A DNA stretch of 64,000 nt from Pholis gunnellus (lineage: Eukaryota; Chordata; Actinopteri; Perciformes; Pholidae). The stretch's first letter is position 1. The number at the start of each line of letters is the position of its first letter. A model generated the notes under the pieces. The model had not been told where the DNA came from. It saw nothing but the letters and a program-made list of their open reading frames with translations, and did no database searches. Position numbers and translations under genes: made by a program. This document shows positions 35,201 to 48,100 of this stretch, piece by piece. The DNA is taken from NCBI GenBank assembly GCA_910591455.2, contig OU342808.1, forward strand, positions 19,581,714 through 19,645,713, read 5' to 3'.

Positions 35201-38200
35201 GGTTGTGTATTAAGTGAACACCCTTTCTCCTCATTGCATCTCAATGGAGTGTGATCACACACACTCTCAAAAATACAGAGTGAATACAGACAATGCTTTA
35301 AAATGGTGGGCACATCGTGTGTGTGTTTGTCCCCCCCCCCCCCCCATAAATCATGTGCTGGTTCAAGATGAATGAGAAATCCTCTAATCGTAATATAGTG
35401 CTATTCTCTATCCACCAGATGTTGTTATTGATTCGGAAAGAAACCAGATGCCTTGTTTTCATGCAAGTTGCCGGGCAGACTACAGTGGAAAACAAATAGG
35501 CTGGTAATAACGCTGTGTATTAGGAAGAGTGTCATCTCTGTCTGCAGTGAAAGCAGCGCCCATCAAATGGGTATTTGAGGAGAGAAACAAACACGGTACA
35601 GATACAGCACGAGGCTCTGGTTTGACAGCCCAGTCAGAGTGGAAGACATCAGGAGATAAACGTTTACACCTTATTCTTTCATTAAAGAGAGAATGCCACT
35701 GGGGCAGTGCAGGCGTAACTACAGCTCCCGGTTTGAACAAGGACATTTCAACAAGACACACCAGCAGAGCAATCTAACTGCCGTTTAGTCCCACGTGAAA
35801 AGAGGAGAAGAAAAAGTCGTTCTCAAAAGGCTGAAATAATAATAATGAGGCTGCAAATTTGATACTTTGTGCTGTGTTTTTAAGTTTCTCTACATGGAAT
35901 TCAGAGCATATCTTTTGCCTCCATAAAAGGTTCTCAACAAGCGCTAACAGCGCATACAACGGCAACAGTGCTGACAGAGCCAATATACATACATACATAC
36001 ATACATACATACATACATACAGGGGCTGTATTATGAGAGAAACTCAACATTTTAAGAGTTCGGAGGGTGTTATCTTTCTTTGTCCTTTCAGAAACCAAAA
36101 ATACAAGAGGAAAACAGTAAGCAGTGGACAATTAGATCTCACGTTCTCCTCATCATAGTAGGACAAACTAAGTCTACACCGCAATACAATAACAATGCTG
36201 AGTCTTAATGTCATTTCTTCCACTTTTCTCTGACTTTTTCTCTGGGACGTGTAGCTTTAGCTTCAGTCTTTTAAAATTCATGTGTGTAGCCAATCAAGTC
36301 CAGAACTAAGACCTCAAGGTTCTCTTCTTACAACAAGTCAGTTAGAAACATTACACGCCAGCCAGAGAGAGATTTCAACCATCAGCTCAACTATTAACTC
36401 AGCTACGGATGATTAAATCTGCCAGCGGCAATTGTCATTTCTGTCACCTGTGAAAATCAAGGACCAATTGTTTCAATAAATCGAGGTAGGTGGCAATGAG
36501 TAGCTGACATCATAGATTTGATTATGTGTCTCATACAACAGGAAACCAATGTGTTCTGTCTAACCTAAAACCAAGACTAACAAATATGGAAGAAGGGCTG
36601 AACCAGCAGAAGAAAATCCGCCTCGAGAGGAGATCCTCCTTGAGGCCATGTTACCAGGATCCACGGATCATGAGACCAAACTCCTTTGTGGAAACCCTGA
36701 TTTGTGTTGTCTTCTCTCCCCCGCTAGGGATACAGTTAGATAGCGGCATGTCTTGGAGCTGAACCATCAACCTCTTGCTGGCAGAAACTGAGACCTGTTT
36801 CCGTGCCAAATTGTCTACAGGGGCCTCCACCATGACAACTATCTTGGTGTGCACTAATCCCACTTTTGATTCTCTCTCCTTTACCAGACCACCACATTCA
36901 GTCACGTCAGTCTGGTGACACATAGGGCGAAAAAAAGAAAAGAATAAAAAAAAAACTCATTATTTTTAATGCCGTCTAGATTTTCTTCATCTGAAACCCT
37001 GAAATATGAACCGGTTTTCCTTTAGAAATGTAATGCTGGCTCGTTCACAGCTCAGCAGCTGAGGGTCTTTTTCAGTTCTGCCTGCTCGGCACGCAGGAGA
37101 TGAAGAAGCAGCTTTTCCGGTTTATTCCAAGGTACGGCCAGAAGCTACAACCCATTCTCAACAAGTTTTAAAAGAATATTGATAATTGTCTTAACACCCG
37201 ACGGTCTTAATCTGTATTTCTTCTATACCTCTTTCAACTCGCGAAATGAATAACGTTGCGAGTCTGGCTGCTTTCTTGAAGCCAAAACGTGTCGTCTTGC
37301 AACCAAACCCCAGTACTAAAGAGTCTCATGATGTTAACACGTCTCTGACTCCGCCCCATCACTTGATGGACCACACCTTTCACTCACTTGAACTCCGCCG
37401 TGACGAGGTTGAAGCCATTGTACGAGTGGCTTTCCGCCGACACCTTCTTCAGGTAAGAGTAGCTGTCCACATCTTTGTCCGTAAGGTAGTTACACACAAG
37501 AAATCCTGCGGAGCGACAAAAGGTAAAAACAAATAGCTCTTAAATGATGCACTCGCAACATGCAGGATACTTCACAGGAGACCGTGGATGTGTGATGCAA
37601 CACCAGGCATTTGACGAGCGGACATATTTGGGACTTTTTCATGGCTGGCTCACCTCTTCCTTGTGCATCGGGATTGGGACGCCCTTCCATGTAGTTGGTG
37701 ATTACAGCCAGCTTGCCCCTCTTGCTGATCCCCAGCCATGACCCGCCTTCCTTCCCACATTCAAGGTCCAGGCCTGGTAAACACAAACGCAGCTCCAATG
37801 TTCATCAGACGTCCATCGGGATGTAAAATATACTGCACGCTTTTAGTAGCCATTCAAGGTACATGTAACTCGTGGAATGACGACTATCGCAATATGTCAA
37901 ATGACCAAAGATATTTATCATTCTCACATTCAACGCCCTTCGTATCCTGTCCTTTGTTTCTGCAGATGTTACACATAATCAATTGCTTGTGTTTTTAGTT
38001 ATAACACAGCAGATCATATTAAAAATGTGAAATGTGTCAACAGGCGAGCACACAAGTGCATGAAAAGTAAGGTTAACAAATAATAAACAAAAGTGAATAA
38101 CCTGCATTTAGATACATCTTATGAAACACTCCATTGACTGTCTTGATATATATAAAAAAAAAATTAAATTTTATAGTATATCCTGTCTTTTGATTGGACT

Positions 38201-41200
38201 ACCCTCGTGTGTAGCTTTAGCAGTAATTAAATAAACTCTTTTCTTTCCACATTCCTCCTCTTCAAATGATATGGAAGAAGGCGGACGGCATGTGCGCCGC
38301 GCTTCCCGGGGATCAATAACGACGGGTCCACTTCCACTGACAGAGACCGAGAGAGCCGAATGGTCTCGCTCCTCTGGGGAGTAAATGGAAAGCTAGCCCG
38401 ATCCCACTGGGAGCTATAGCTTACTTCCCTTCTCGTCATGTTAGGTCTCCTTTAGGGCCCTGCCTCCCCCACCCTCCCTCTAGACCCGCCGATAAGGCAG
38501 GGCCATTTATTCCTGTCACGCCGCATAAAAGCAGCCATCAATAAAGAGCCCACTACCGGAGTCCTGACCCCTCTATTACAGAGGGGAGACGGAGACCGAT
38601 GAACAACGGGGGCTATCTCTGCGTTTCCTGCTTCAGGCAGAAACAAAAAAGGATGATTGATTTCCCCTGCTTGGCTATAATGTGTATTGGACATCAGTCA
38701 ATTAAATATAGTTTACTGCGGGTGGGGATATCCCGTGACGGAGAGGAGGAGGAGGAGGATTGGATTCTGAGGTGGAGGAGACAGATTCTTCCTTGATTAT
38801 TGAAAGCTTTGAATAAAACTGTAGTCAAACGCGGCTAAACAGCCAACATCTGCTGCTTTGTCACAGAGTCGCAGAGCCAAGAGAGATTCTCCAACACATA
38901 TTCCACTTGGTCTAGAACTAAGACAAATTCTTCTTCATCGTTATCTGTTGCCCTGATTTGGTATCGGTTTGTAAGCAGCTTCCAACCTTCGGGACTTATC
39001 TGGTTAAATAAAAGCCAGATAAGAGACGAAAGCCTGCACTTCAAAACGCAACTAACTGGTGTAAATTTGCTTTCGGTGCACTTTTGAAGAAGACGAACAA
39101 TGAAGAAGACGAGCAAGAAGGTTTTCGGGAGCTGGACTCAGATGTACAGCCTTACCGCTGAGGATCTCAGTGTTGCTCCCCCAGAAGTCTGCAGCTTTGG
39201 ACGGCCGGCTGTAGAACTCATCTCGGTTTGCAGCCAAAATTAGCCTGGGGAGAGAGGGAGAGAGGGAGGGAGAGAGGGAGGGAGAGAGAGAGGGTTTAGT
39301 TGTCCTGTTAGTTTTGTTCATTCTGTGAGTCCAATGAGGTATTAAAGAAGGTAATTGGTAGTCTCAAGAGCAGATCCATCATCAAAGACTCATTCATGAT
39401 GGCTAACTCACGAGCTGGTCTCCGGGATTTCGTGTTACAGATTTGCTGTAACAACCAGAGTCTCTCTCTCTCTCTCTGCCTTCAGAAAGGCCTCTGATGT
39501 GTCCAGGAGTCTTGCGGTATACGGTTATATTGCAAGTGGATTGAGCACGATGCAGAGGAAACAAGAGGCCAAGGGTACAGGGAGGAGGAGGAGGACCAAA
39601 GAAGAGCGGATGAAAGGGAAGGTGGCAGATAAAGGACACGCCCAATATAAAAGTTACAGACAACTTGTCTTTATAGACAGGAAATAAAGAGGAACAGACC
39701 AGTTTCTGTGTACTAGCTGCGTCAGCGTAGTACAGTCAGCTTGGTGCGTTTGCTTGTTATTTCCTTTTCAGTGCATTGCAAAAATCAACTAAGAGAGGGG
39801 TGGCTGATGTGGACAGAATTCATGATAATGTTAAACCCACAGAACTGTATTTGAAGGTATAGTGGGGAGAACTTAAAGATAATAAAAGTCTGTTGACATT
39901 TTGGGGAAATGCATATGAAATGATGGCAACTAGAATATATTTGCTAACAACAAGCCAATGCTTTAGATGACAGAGTGGAATCAGACAGATTTTTTCCTAA
40001 ACTGCACGATAAGGAGTTAGAACTACTTAAAAGATGAAACATGTATTCATCTGACACGACGGATCTAGATGACCCATCTCATCTTGCGAAGCTGCTTGCA
40101 CCTGCCTTGCGTCAGTAACCTTTCCAGGTATTTTATCAGTTTTTATTGGCTCAGCGAGGCTACAGCGCCAACATTTACTGCCACCCTACCACGGACGAAC
40201 AGCCTGAGAAGTGTCAGACACAGGCTGCCCGTCAGTTAAGCGCCGCACTAGACTTTGACCTGCATTATTAATCAGGAAGTCAGTGGGTAACGGGGCCATT
40301 ATGTCCACGGCCATTAACGACGACACACTGCATTGTGATTTGTGTTTAACGCAACGCCAGCTATCACGTTTCTACACGCCTTCACGAGCCGCACAAAGCA
40401 ACACGTCCAGCTCATTTCACCCAGTCGGCGATTATGAAACACAGGAAACGATTATTCCTTTGCTCAGAGAATAAGATCACCCATCACTGTTGCACCATGT
40501 GGCTTTTGCAAACATGAATCAGCAGTTTAGCAGAGATCCATGGACTTAAGTATTTTGCAAAGCACCAACACGTATGCAAGCGTTGTCGAATATACTAACT
40601 GTTCTACATTCATAGAATTTGAGTCGAGATCGTTGAGATTTAAACAGTGCAGAGCGGCACTCACTGGGCAAACTACACAGGCCAGAGAAAGCAAGAAAAC
40701 GCCAATGAAATGTATTGACCTGTATAATAGCTGTATGTTCTTTCTGAGCGTACAACGCTCCCCCTCCTATTAATCTTGTGTGGGAGCTTGGATCTTGTTA
40801 AGCGCAAACAGATAAACCAAACCGGCCTAATAGGGGTCGACCTCTGTGCATTAAGTGGTAATGATAGCCTGTTCCCGCGGCACCGTGTGAGCCACCACTG
40901 CTCCAGAAAACAAAGTGAACACACTAATGATGCCACACCAGAGAGAGCATCTGCTATCGGATCCGGAGGGGGGGGAACAAAAAAAAAAAAATCTGTGCGA
41001 GCCGCTCTGATCACAGCCAGCCAGCTGCATCATGTTGGAGGGATGGTGGGAGGCAGAGCGGTATCAAAGCTCTTCATGAATACCCAACTCACTTTCTTTG
41101 TCTGTTCAGTAAACACGGCGGTTTGTGGGCGCGGCAGCAGCTCCTTCGGGTTTGCTGTGGAACGACGTATTTAAGGATATTCATGTTTCCTATGGGATCA

Positions 41201-42932
41201 CTCCATACTATTTTTGTGAGACCGTGACCCTTCAGCTTGCATTAAAGTCAGGTTCAGTTTCCACTTGAACAATTTGCACTGGTACCGGTTAGTTTTTGGT
41301 GACTATGTGACTTTTCCTCAAGAGCACTAATGATGTAGATATCTCGAATGATCCCCTCGATAAGCGAAAACCTGGTCATCAGGATCGTCCTCTGGTGGGA
41401 ACGCTGGATATCCATCCAGCGGTCGTCAGGATGCGTCAGTGCAAAACCACAAATGTCAACCTCGTGGTAGCGCTAGAGGAAAAGTCACGGGATCACCAAA
41501 AGTCGGTAGGATTCCTCCTCTGGGGACCATGAATGTCTCTACAAAAAAAATGATGTCAATCCATCCAACAACTGTTGAGATATTTCAGTCTGGTGGAATG
41601 ACCAACAGACACCGATATCCTCGAAGCCACACGTGGTTAAAAAATATTAGAATCTTACCGACAGGCTGCCGTGATATATATAATGAGTATATTCATGTTC
41701 CCACAGGGCGCAACCTTTCCTCTTAAGCCAGCGTTTGGGTCTAAATGTCAGCTTGCTTACTGCGCACATCATCATTTTAATTGGCAGATTGCCACAAGTA
41801 CCATCATACTCCTAAAGGGGACAAACACGTTTTGCTGTTTGTTTATTTCATCACTTCTAAAGGAAGTGATGAAATGATGAGCTGAAATCATATTACATTC
41901 ATGCTGAACATGAACACGTTTAACCCCCGGAGGTATATTCCTGTCATTTTGTTCAGCGTAATCATTTGTTCTTAACGTAACGGAAATCTTGCCTCAAACC
42001 CAATTTAGCTGAAGTATTCTCAACATTCCTTTTGATTTGCACATCGCTACAGAAAAAGAAAAACTCCTTCTGCGACTAGTAGTCTATAAATAGCACTGAT
42101 GTAACCACATCAGGCCACAGTACGTTTCACCTTTCCCCGGGTTGAGGCCTGAGTCAGTCCTCATACCACACACCTCTGCGGTGATCTCCTGAGACAGAGT
42201 CAGACTCCCAGAGGGAAGGACAGAGATGGACTAAGGCCAGGCGGAGGGTTCACTCTCGAGCTTAGCGGAGATTAGAACGTGCTGGACTTGACATCACCCT
42301 ACAACTCACGACGACTGCCTGCACCGCTGAAAGAAGTTAGCAGGGTAGGGCACGAGGAGGTTGTACAAAGTCACTCACAGTGCTTTAAAATGGGTAAATT
42401 TGAGCAAAATATGAGCTGTGTTTTCTATAGTAAGCAAGAAGAACATTCTCTTCCCTCCTTTGTCACTCTACTGCTGCACCTCTCAGAGCTCCAAGTGGTA
42501 CTTCACTGAAGCCGTATGATGCAAACTGAGCTAAATATTGGAGATCTTCTGAAAAACAGCCTCACAACATTGTATATCAAGATGGCCCGATTAGTGGGTA
42601 ATTCAGGTTTTTAAAAGGTTTACATGAACACACTGCAGTGCACAGGTTCTTATAATGGTTGATCCCAATCTTGGTGTTGCTGCTCGACACTTTGCATTCA
42701 TGAAATTGTACATAAAGACACATTTGTCCACTGCTCTGGCAGAGAGAACTCTACAGTTAGCCATCGTCTCCGTCATAGGTTTGGAGGCAGCTCCCCTTGT
42801 TTGCTCGTGAACTTTCTCATCAGGATGTGTGAATGTTTGCAACAATGTTTGCTGAGAAGGCCTTAAAACTGCTCACCTGTAGGCACTTTTGGATGCAGGC
42901 CGGGGGTCAAACTTGAAGAAAATGATACACAT
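29224..42932 (-). CDS. tango2: tango2, transport and Golgi organization 2 homologue
   Basis: Eight coding exons on the minus strand: 42932-42877, 39244-39156, 37773-37654, 37505-37388, 31047-30980, 30800-30650, 29865-29761, 29344-29224 (stop 29224-29226). Total 828 nt, 275 aa (human 276), with GT-AG junctions in phase. The start MCIIFFKFDPRP keeps Cys2, and the NRDE motif of the DUF833 family appears as LAANRDEFYSRPSK (~21-34). Other conserved blocks: GGSWLGISKRGKLAVITNY, YNGFNLVTAE, CYYGNRG, YGLSNSLLDTPWRKL, LLNVLNNEEL and TNTIILIDAEGNVTFTERTM. Family knowledge: recessive human TANGO2 loss causes metabolic crises; roles in heme mobilisation and acyl-CoA/lipid handling have been proposed. The biochemical activity is unsettled. 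The exon 5-6 intron is the longest (6.3 kb). Confidence 0.96.
33840..34330 (+). repeat. dispersed repeat family A, copy 1
   Basis: Contains internal repetition of the phrase CTATTGGATGGATTNCCAT (33890 and 34030) and ends with GTTAGCATGCTGGTGTTAGC...GACTCTTAGCCTTG, a pattern I associate with a repeat common in percomorph genomes. An inverted relative lies at 41309-41620. The class is not determined. Confidence 0.65.
35331..35345 (+). repeat. poly-C tract
   Basis: Uninterrupted run of C in the large tango2 intron; simple repeat. Confidence 0.9.
35986..36020. repeat. (CATA)n microsatellite
   Basis: About nine tandem tetranucleotide units; an open frame across it encoding repeated YIHT is an artefact of the repeat. 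Confidence 0.95.
37774..39155 (-). other. tango2 intron 2 (coding) with a GC-richer block
   Basis: 1.38 kb between the NRDE exon and the next. Positions 38270-38600 are more G/C-rich than the flanks and lack repeats; this may be a regulatory block (see findings). Confidence 0.6.
39247..39293. repeat. GA/GGGA-rich simple repeat at a splice acceptor
   Basis: Plus strand is nearly pure purine; on the tango2 strand it is a ~47-base polypyrimidine tract running directly into the CCCCAG acceptor of the NRDE exon at 39245. Confidence 0.85.
41309..41620 (-). repeat. dispersed repeat family A, copy 2 (inverted)
   Basis: Reverse complement carries GAAATATCTCAACAGTTGTT then GGATGGATTGACAT, GTGACTTTTCCTCTAGCG and GAGGTTGACATTTGTGGTTT, matching copy 1 phrases in order. 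Strongly diverged from copy 1. Confidence 0.6.
41845..41875. repeat. 13-bp perfect inverted repeat
   Basis: ATTTCATCACTTC (41845-41857) and its exact reverse complement (41863-41875), with a 5-base spacer. Confidence 0.9.
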
Positions 42933-43003
42933 GGGTGGATGGATTGTGGGATTGACGACAGAATTTCACTCAATCCTCGCCTGCCTTCAAATCGGAGTCA
43001 TGT
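42933..43003 (-). other. tango2: tango2 5' UTR part of the first coding exon
   Basis: Runs from an acceptor TTTGTCAG (AG at 43005-43004) to the start codon. It contains a 4-codon upstream ORF (ATG ACT CCG ATT TGA). Confidence 0.6.
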
Positions 43004-43637
43004 CTGACAAAGAGAAAAACAGCATAAACCAAAAAGTGTTGTGTTGATGTGTTAGGATGTGTGTGTGTCGACTGTAGAAATGAGACAGCGGTTGTGAAAC
43101 AAGTGTTGGTAAACAGGGTTGAGAGTGTTCAAGTTTTAGCAATAACGAACTCTATGTGTCCATGGAGAATATATGTGGATGAAGAAGACTGTTTATGTCC
43201 ATATCTTAAGAATGCACTCATCACGTTACTTCACTATTGATCACTTCAATACGTACACAGTGCACGTAGCTGTAGGACAACAAATGGACCCTCCAGAGTG
43301 CATGCTGTGTGTCCTCCTGTGCACGTGAACAATAATCAGGACAGTAAGTGTTAGGCATGGCATCACAAAGGTTTATTACCATGACCTTCTTTATGACTGT
43401 AATGACAGCAACGGTTGCAATTACACGACTCAGCCCCGTCCACGATTCACAATGTTATTAAATGGTGATACAACCGAGCTAAACTTGTCAACCTAAGCAA
43501 TAACTAGCGAACGTTAGCATTTTTTTTGCAGTCAATTGCGTAAAGATGAACAACCAATCAAACTTTAGCTAACGTCACCTTGCTAAACTTTTAAGCACGT
43601 AGGACTGCGAATAATAACTTCCAAGCTAACTGTTTAC

Positions 43638-43740
43638 CTGCTGTATTCAACACAGTTCACTGCTCTGTAGTGTCGGCTAGTTGTGCTCGTTACACTTGCT
43701 GTTGAAAACTAAAAGGAAGTGTACACACGAAGTGCCCTCG
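43638..43740 (-). other. tango2: probable tango2 non-coding exon 1
   Basis: Donor CAG|GTAAAC at 43638/43637 on the minus strand splices in principle to the acceptor at 43004. The 5' limit is a guess. Confidence 0.4.
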
Positions 43741-44980
43741 ATTTGTGTCTCCAGTCGTCTCATTAGCCACTCCAACGGGCGTGGATATTTATTTTGAGTG
43801 CGTTGGCTTGATTACCGCCCATCCGGCACTACCAATGTATAAAACGAGTGCGCTTTCAACAAGGCTCTGAATCAAGCTGTGATTGGTCAGTTTACAAGAA
43901 TAAACCCAACCACAAGCTAACAGCAGATGATTACATTTCCGGTTTGTTAAAAAATAAAAGCATTTGTATTATAGTAGTATAGTGTTGCTTTGGTAGAATT
44001 ATTCAAAATGTTAGGTTTGGCTTGTTGAGACCAGATTTAAATTGGAGCCCACAGCTTTTCTTTATTGACTTTAATTAGATACAAGGATCAACCTTTCAAT
44101 ACATTATGCTCCAAAGAGTTTCCTTTGACTGAAATGTACATCGACTTAAGTCCCAAGGCTGAAGAACAACATTGAGAGCAGAATGAATAGCACCCTTGAC
44201 AGTAAAAACATCCTCAAAAACACGAAATGAACATGATTACTCCAAAGCTTAACATATGGCATACTACTCAGAAGGTCGTCCACTATCTTGAAATGTAAAA
44301 TCAAAATATCAGCTCTTTGCTGATTCATTCTGCATAGAAAAAACTATATTGTAGTGTATACGTTTTACTCTTATTTGAGTGGCTTTGAGAACTTTTATTT
44401 TGAAAAAATATTAAATAGACGTTCTTTTTGTATTTGTGCTTACTTGACAATACCACAGTACCAGTAAACATAACAATAGGATTCTAGAGAAATAGATAAC
44501 GGAACAGATAAAAAACAAGATAAAATATAACTGATGCATATGAGTGACTAACTGATATTCTGTGTTATGTGGCATTTAATGAGTAAGTTAACGGAATAAT
44601 GTGTTTTTCCATAAAGTATAGCACTGACTACTTACCAAATGAGAACATTTAAAGTAATAACAAGAGTACATTAATAATTCTGCAGATAAATCATCAAAAA
44701 GTCAAATCACAAATGTCCTCCAGTGCTCTGCGAGTGGTGATGGGGCGGAGACACGTTGTGACCGACAGTATCTCCAGCACTGTTTTGGATGAGAGGGATA
44801 GAGGCTGCCCTGCCTTTCCTCAACACACCGTCGCAGTCACTAATGAGTGATAATTAACGATACTCGCTTCGAATAACGTTACAAGAAGTAACTTTTAAAT
44901 CAGTTAGGATAGGCTTCTTCGTTTTTGCATGTGGCGAGCAGCAACCTGACAACTACAGTTTGAGATATCGAGGGTTTTAA
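43741..44980. promoter_or_regulatory. probable divergent tango2/arvcf intergenic region
   Basis: 1.2 kb between the probable tango2 exon 1 and the possible arvcf exon 1. G/C-richer stretches lie at 43740-43840 and 44720-44830. In human TANGO2 and ARVCF are head-to-head, which this layout would match. Confidence 0.4.
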
Positions 44981-44989
44981 CGGGCTATA

Positions 44990-45119
44990 CTATCACCCTG
45001 CAGCAGACACATTGCATGCACAGAACAGCGTTATTTAGCCGAGACTCGGACTACTGCACATCACACTGGAGAGGGAGTCTCTTCGCCTTCAACAATAAGG
45101 ATGAACAGAAGAAACTGAG
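44990..45119 (+). other. possible non-coding first exon of arvcf
   Basis: The stretch ends in CTGAG|GTAGGC, a usable donor. The position next to tango2 and the plus orientation are where ARVCF begins by synteny with human 22q11. No arvcf coding exon was recognised anywhere in the window, so the identity rests on position alone. Confidence 0.3.
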
Positions 45120-48100
45120 GTAGGCTATAATATCATATATCATATCAAAAGGCTTCAGCTCTTTATTGCTTTCTCCATGTGCTGAATGGTTATCGTGCAA
45201 CGCCAAGTTTTAGCCTGTGCCATTACAACTCAGACAGTAATATGATAACAATAATACAATTACAATGTCAATCGAAATTTGAAAAATAAACCGTCTGTTT
45301 CCTTTCGGTGAGTGAGCAGGTGCTCGGATGAGGCATATTGATTAGGATGCACGGAGCCGGTGTGTTAGAAAAAGATTTACCACGCTTTTGTTAAATAGTC
45401 GGTGTTTTAAATGTGATACGTCGGTGGGAACTAAATTACAAGCATATTATATCAAATGCGTTGATTTAAAAAGTAAAACACATGCGGTGTATATGTTGTG
45501 TTGTTGAAAGCTCTTATCGCTAATGAATGCAGTCAAAGGCAGCGAGCGCGAGCTTCAACGAGCTGTCAATCATCTCATCCTTTTCTCGTCCATTGTTTAG
45601 TCCCTCCTGTTTGTGAGTGAGTTACCATGGAGAGTCTTCCGGTTCTCTCCTCTAATTGCCTTATTTGGAGAAAGGGTGGCAGTCAGTGGCTGGGCTGATG
45701 GTTGTTGTTCTGTTAATGCTTCCGTATTCATGTCCCATGTGAGTGACTAGAATGACGGAACGCTTCAAAACAACGACCTGAGCTCAGACCGTTACAGAAC
45801 CTCAAATGGAAGTTCTCAGTAGACTTATGATTTGGATGCAATAATGGCCATTAACTGTGCGCATCTGCAATTAATTTGCATTGATCTGCATCCTGCTGTA
45901 AGGAGCTTCTGATAAATCAGGTTTAATGTTGCAATGTTATTGTGGCAAATCTACTTAACGTGGAGAAGTGGCAGTAGCCAAGCAATAATTAGTAATATAT
46001 ATATAAAACATATTTTTTAAGAGACCTGGTTTGCAGATTTAAGAAACTTAGTGAGCATGTTGGTCCATATATTAGAGTTTACTCTGGTCACTGCATATAG
46101 CAGGTTTGCACCCAGTTGCTATAAAGCGCTGTGTATTGAAGATGGTGGACTTAATTGACATATTTATAGTGGTACTTCACCAATCTTTGTGTTAGTCAGT
46201 GGTATAACACAACTGTCTGTGTCTGTGGACGGTGTTGTGTGGGGTGTATGGAACAAAAAGCTAAGCAAAAGCAGAAAAGTGGTTGCAGGTGCAGGGAGGA
46301 GACAGACTCACACTGATCACTGGGGGCTTGTGAGCACTGAGGCCAGGCGTTTGTGTTGTGGCGTATTTTGGATCAGTTGTGTCTTAACGATTTCTGTCAT
46401 AAGGTGTTTCACTGATCACATGTGGACCTGAGAATTTAGGCCATTCAGGCTCTTCAGCTAGAATGAGAATCACAGTGCGACAGCGGGAGCCCCACTGGTT
46501 TTAAACCAATGCCAAATTACACCGCAAGCTTTTAGAATGCTGATATTTTTCTTGATGCCTGTTGTTGCCTTGAAAGTCAGCATGGATCAGTATATTCTAA
46601 ATGTAGTCTTGGTTATGACATGGCATCCAACATTACAGCAGAATATGTTGCAGGATCTTCCCCTCCTGAAAGACTTCATCCTTTGCGTTCTGTAGGCCTA
46701 AAGGTGTGAATGAGTTCATAACAGTAATATTCAAGGCCTCCTCCGAAGCTTCTTTATAAGCACATCCCCGGGCTCACAGAATACATTTTAGGCTCATTGG
46801 CAACCAGGAAGTAGCTTATTTGGTAACACAACATATTTGCAACTCAAACACAGAGCAGTCTCTGGACAGGGCGAGCAGTTCCATACCACCTGTTACTGGG
46901 CTGAAAACAGAAAAATGCTCCGTAACCGGGGGAAAACTCAAAGGCTTTCCATGAATGCTAATGTAAAAAAAAAAGAAATCCTATTTCATCTGTTTGCGGC
47001 TTTAGTTCTCGCACGCTTTCTTGTATGCTCACAAAACATAACAACATTGTCTTGTCTCGTGTTATATTTTCAGTTTTTCCTGAGGCAATAAAGTTTCTAA
47101 AATTCACTACCATAATCACCAGGTAATAAGCCAATCAATTACCAACCAATAGCTGCATATTTTTGTTGTTGGTACATTTTAAAGATGTATCTTTTATTAC
47201 CCAGCATATCTCTTTGAAGTAGATTTAGTATTTTGTCCATGGGACTAATTCTTGTATCATCACACGAAGATGTTAAAGGTTGAAATGTCATTTTTCTAAT
47301 GGACTTGACAAGACCTAAGGTCAGCTTTAATCTCACGAGCAGTTCACGCTCTGATGCACTCATTTATTAGGAAGTACGATGCCTGAAGAAGATTTCTTAT
47401 TCCCAACTGTCAGCCCTGCAGTGTTTTGACAATTTGGATGCAAATGTAGAAGCTGGTTACTGTCAGATCCGGCCTTTATCGCAAGTCTCTAGGAACTGAC
47501 TTGCCTTGACACAATTTGAATATGATCCCCTGGTCTTTTGCTCCATCTATCACTCCATCTTTATCTATTGTCATAATGTTCAGGACTGTGGGGGGCGGGA
47601 GCCTATACCTACATGCATTGGGCAAAAGGGGTTACATATCAGACGTGGGGAATCACAGATCAATAATTATGTTTTTGTGCTTCTGCAGAAAATAAACTAA
47701 TAGTCAAAGAGCAAGCTTATGGCTGAAATGCTACTAAACCAGCTGTTTTACCATACCTCTTCCAGACATGTGTCAGGCAGAAATCGATTTTATGAAAAAA
47801 AAAAACATCTGTATACATGTTAATGTGGGATAATGGTGAGCTTCTTTGCTGCTAGTGGGAGACATGGAAGTGTTATCTGCTGCCATATATGTTTTAGTTG
47901 TGTGTGACGGCCTCATGGTACCGGAAGAAGACAGTACAGAGTCTGTTCCATGAAGGGATACTGACCTGCCCTGTACTCCTACACCTGTGTGAAATGTGTG
48001 TGTGTGTGTACCAAGCTGGCAAGAAAAATCTCTCAACAAGAAGGTTGTTTTATTTGTAGAGGAGGATAACATTCTTGGATTTTTCACAGTCCAGTGTTTC

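Larger units (their letters stand above)
31048..37387 (-). other. tango2 large intron (between coding exons 4 and 5)
   Basis: 6.3 kb of A/T-rich sequence. Within it: a percomorph-type dispersed repeat at ~33840-34330, a C run at 35331-35345 and a CATA microsatellite at 35986-36020. Open frames here (for example 30786-31244 minus) only run through a real exon or are chance. Confidence 0.75.
39245..42876 (-). other. tango2 intron 1 (coding)
   Basis: 3.6 kb containing the GA-rich tract 39247-39293 against exon 2's acceptor, a (TC) run at 39461-39477, the inverted repeat 41845-41875 and repeat family A copy 2. No extra exon was recognised. Confidence 0.7.

Noticed and set aside
35859..36158. 99-codon open frame with repeated YIHT
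   Set aside because: Produced by the CATA microsatellite; no other protein-like content.
29224..42932. A fish mir-185 in a tango2 intron, as MIR185 lies in human TANGO2
   Set aside because: I looked by eye for the mature miR-185 sequence on both strands and found no convincing match.
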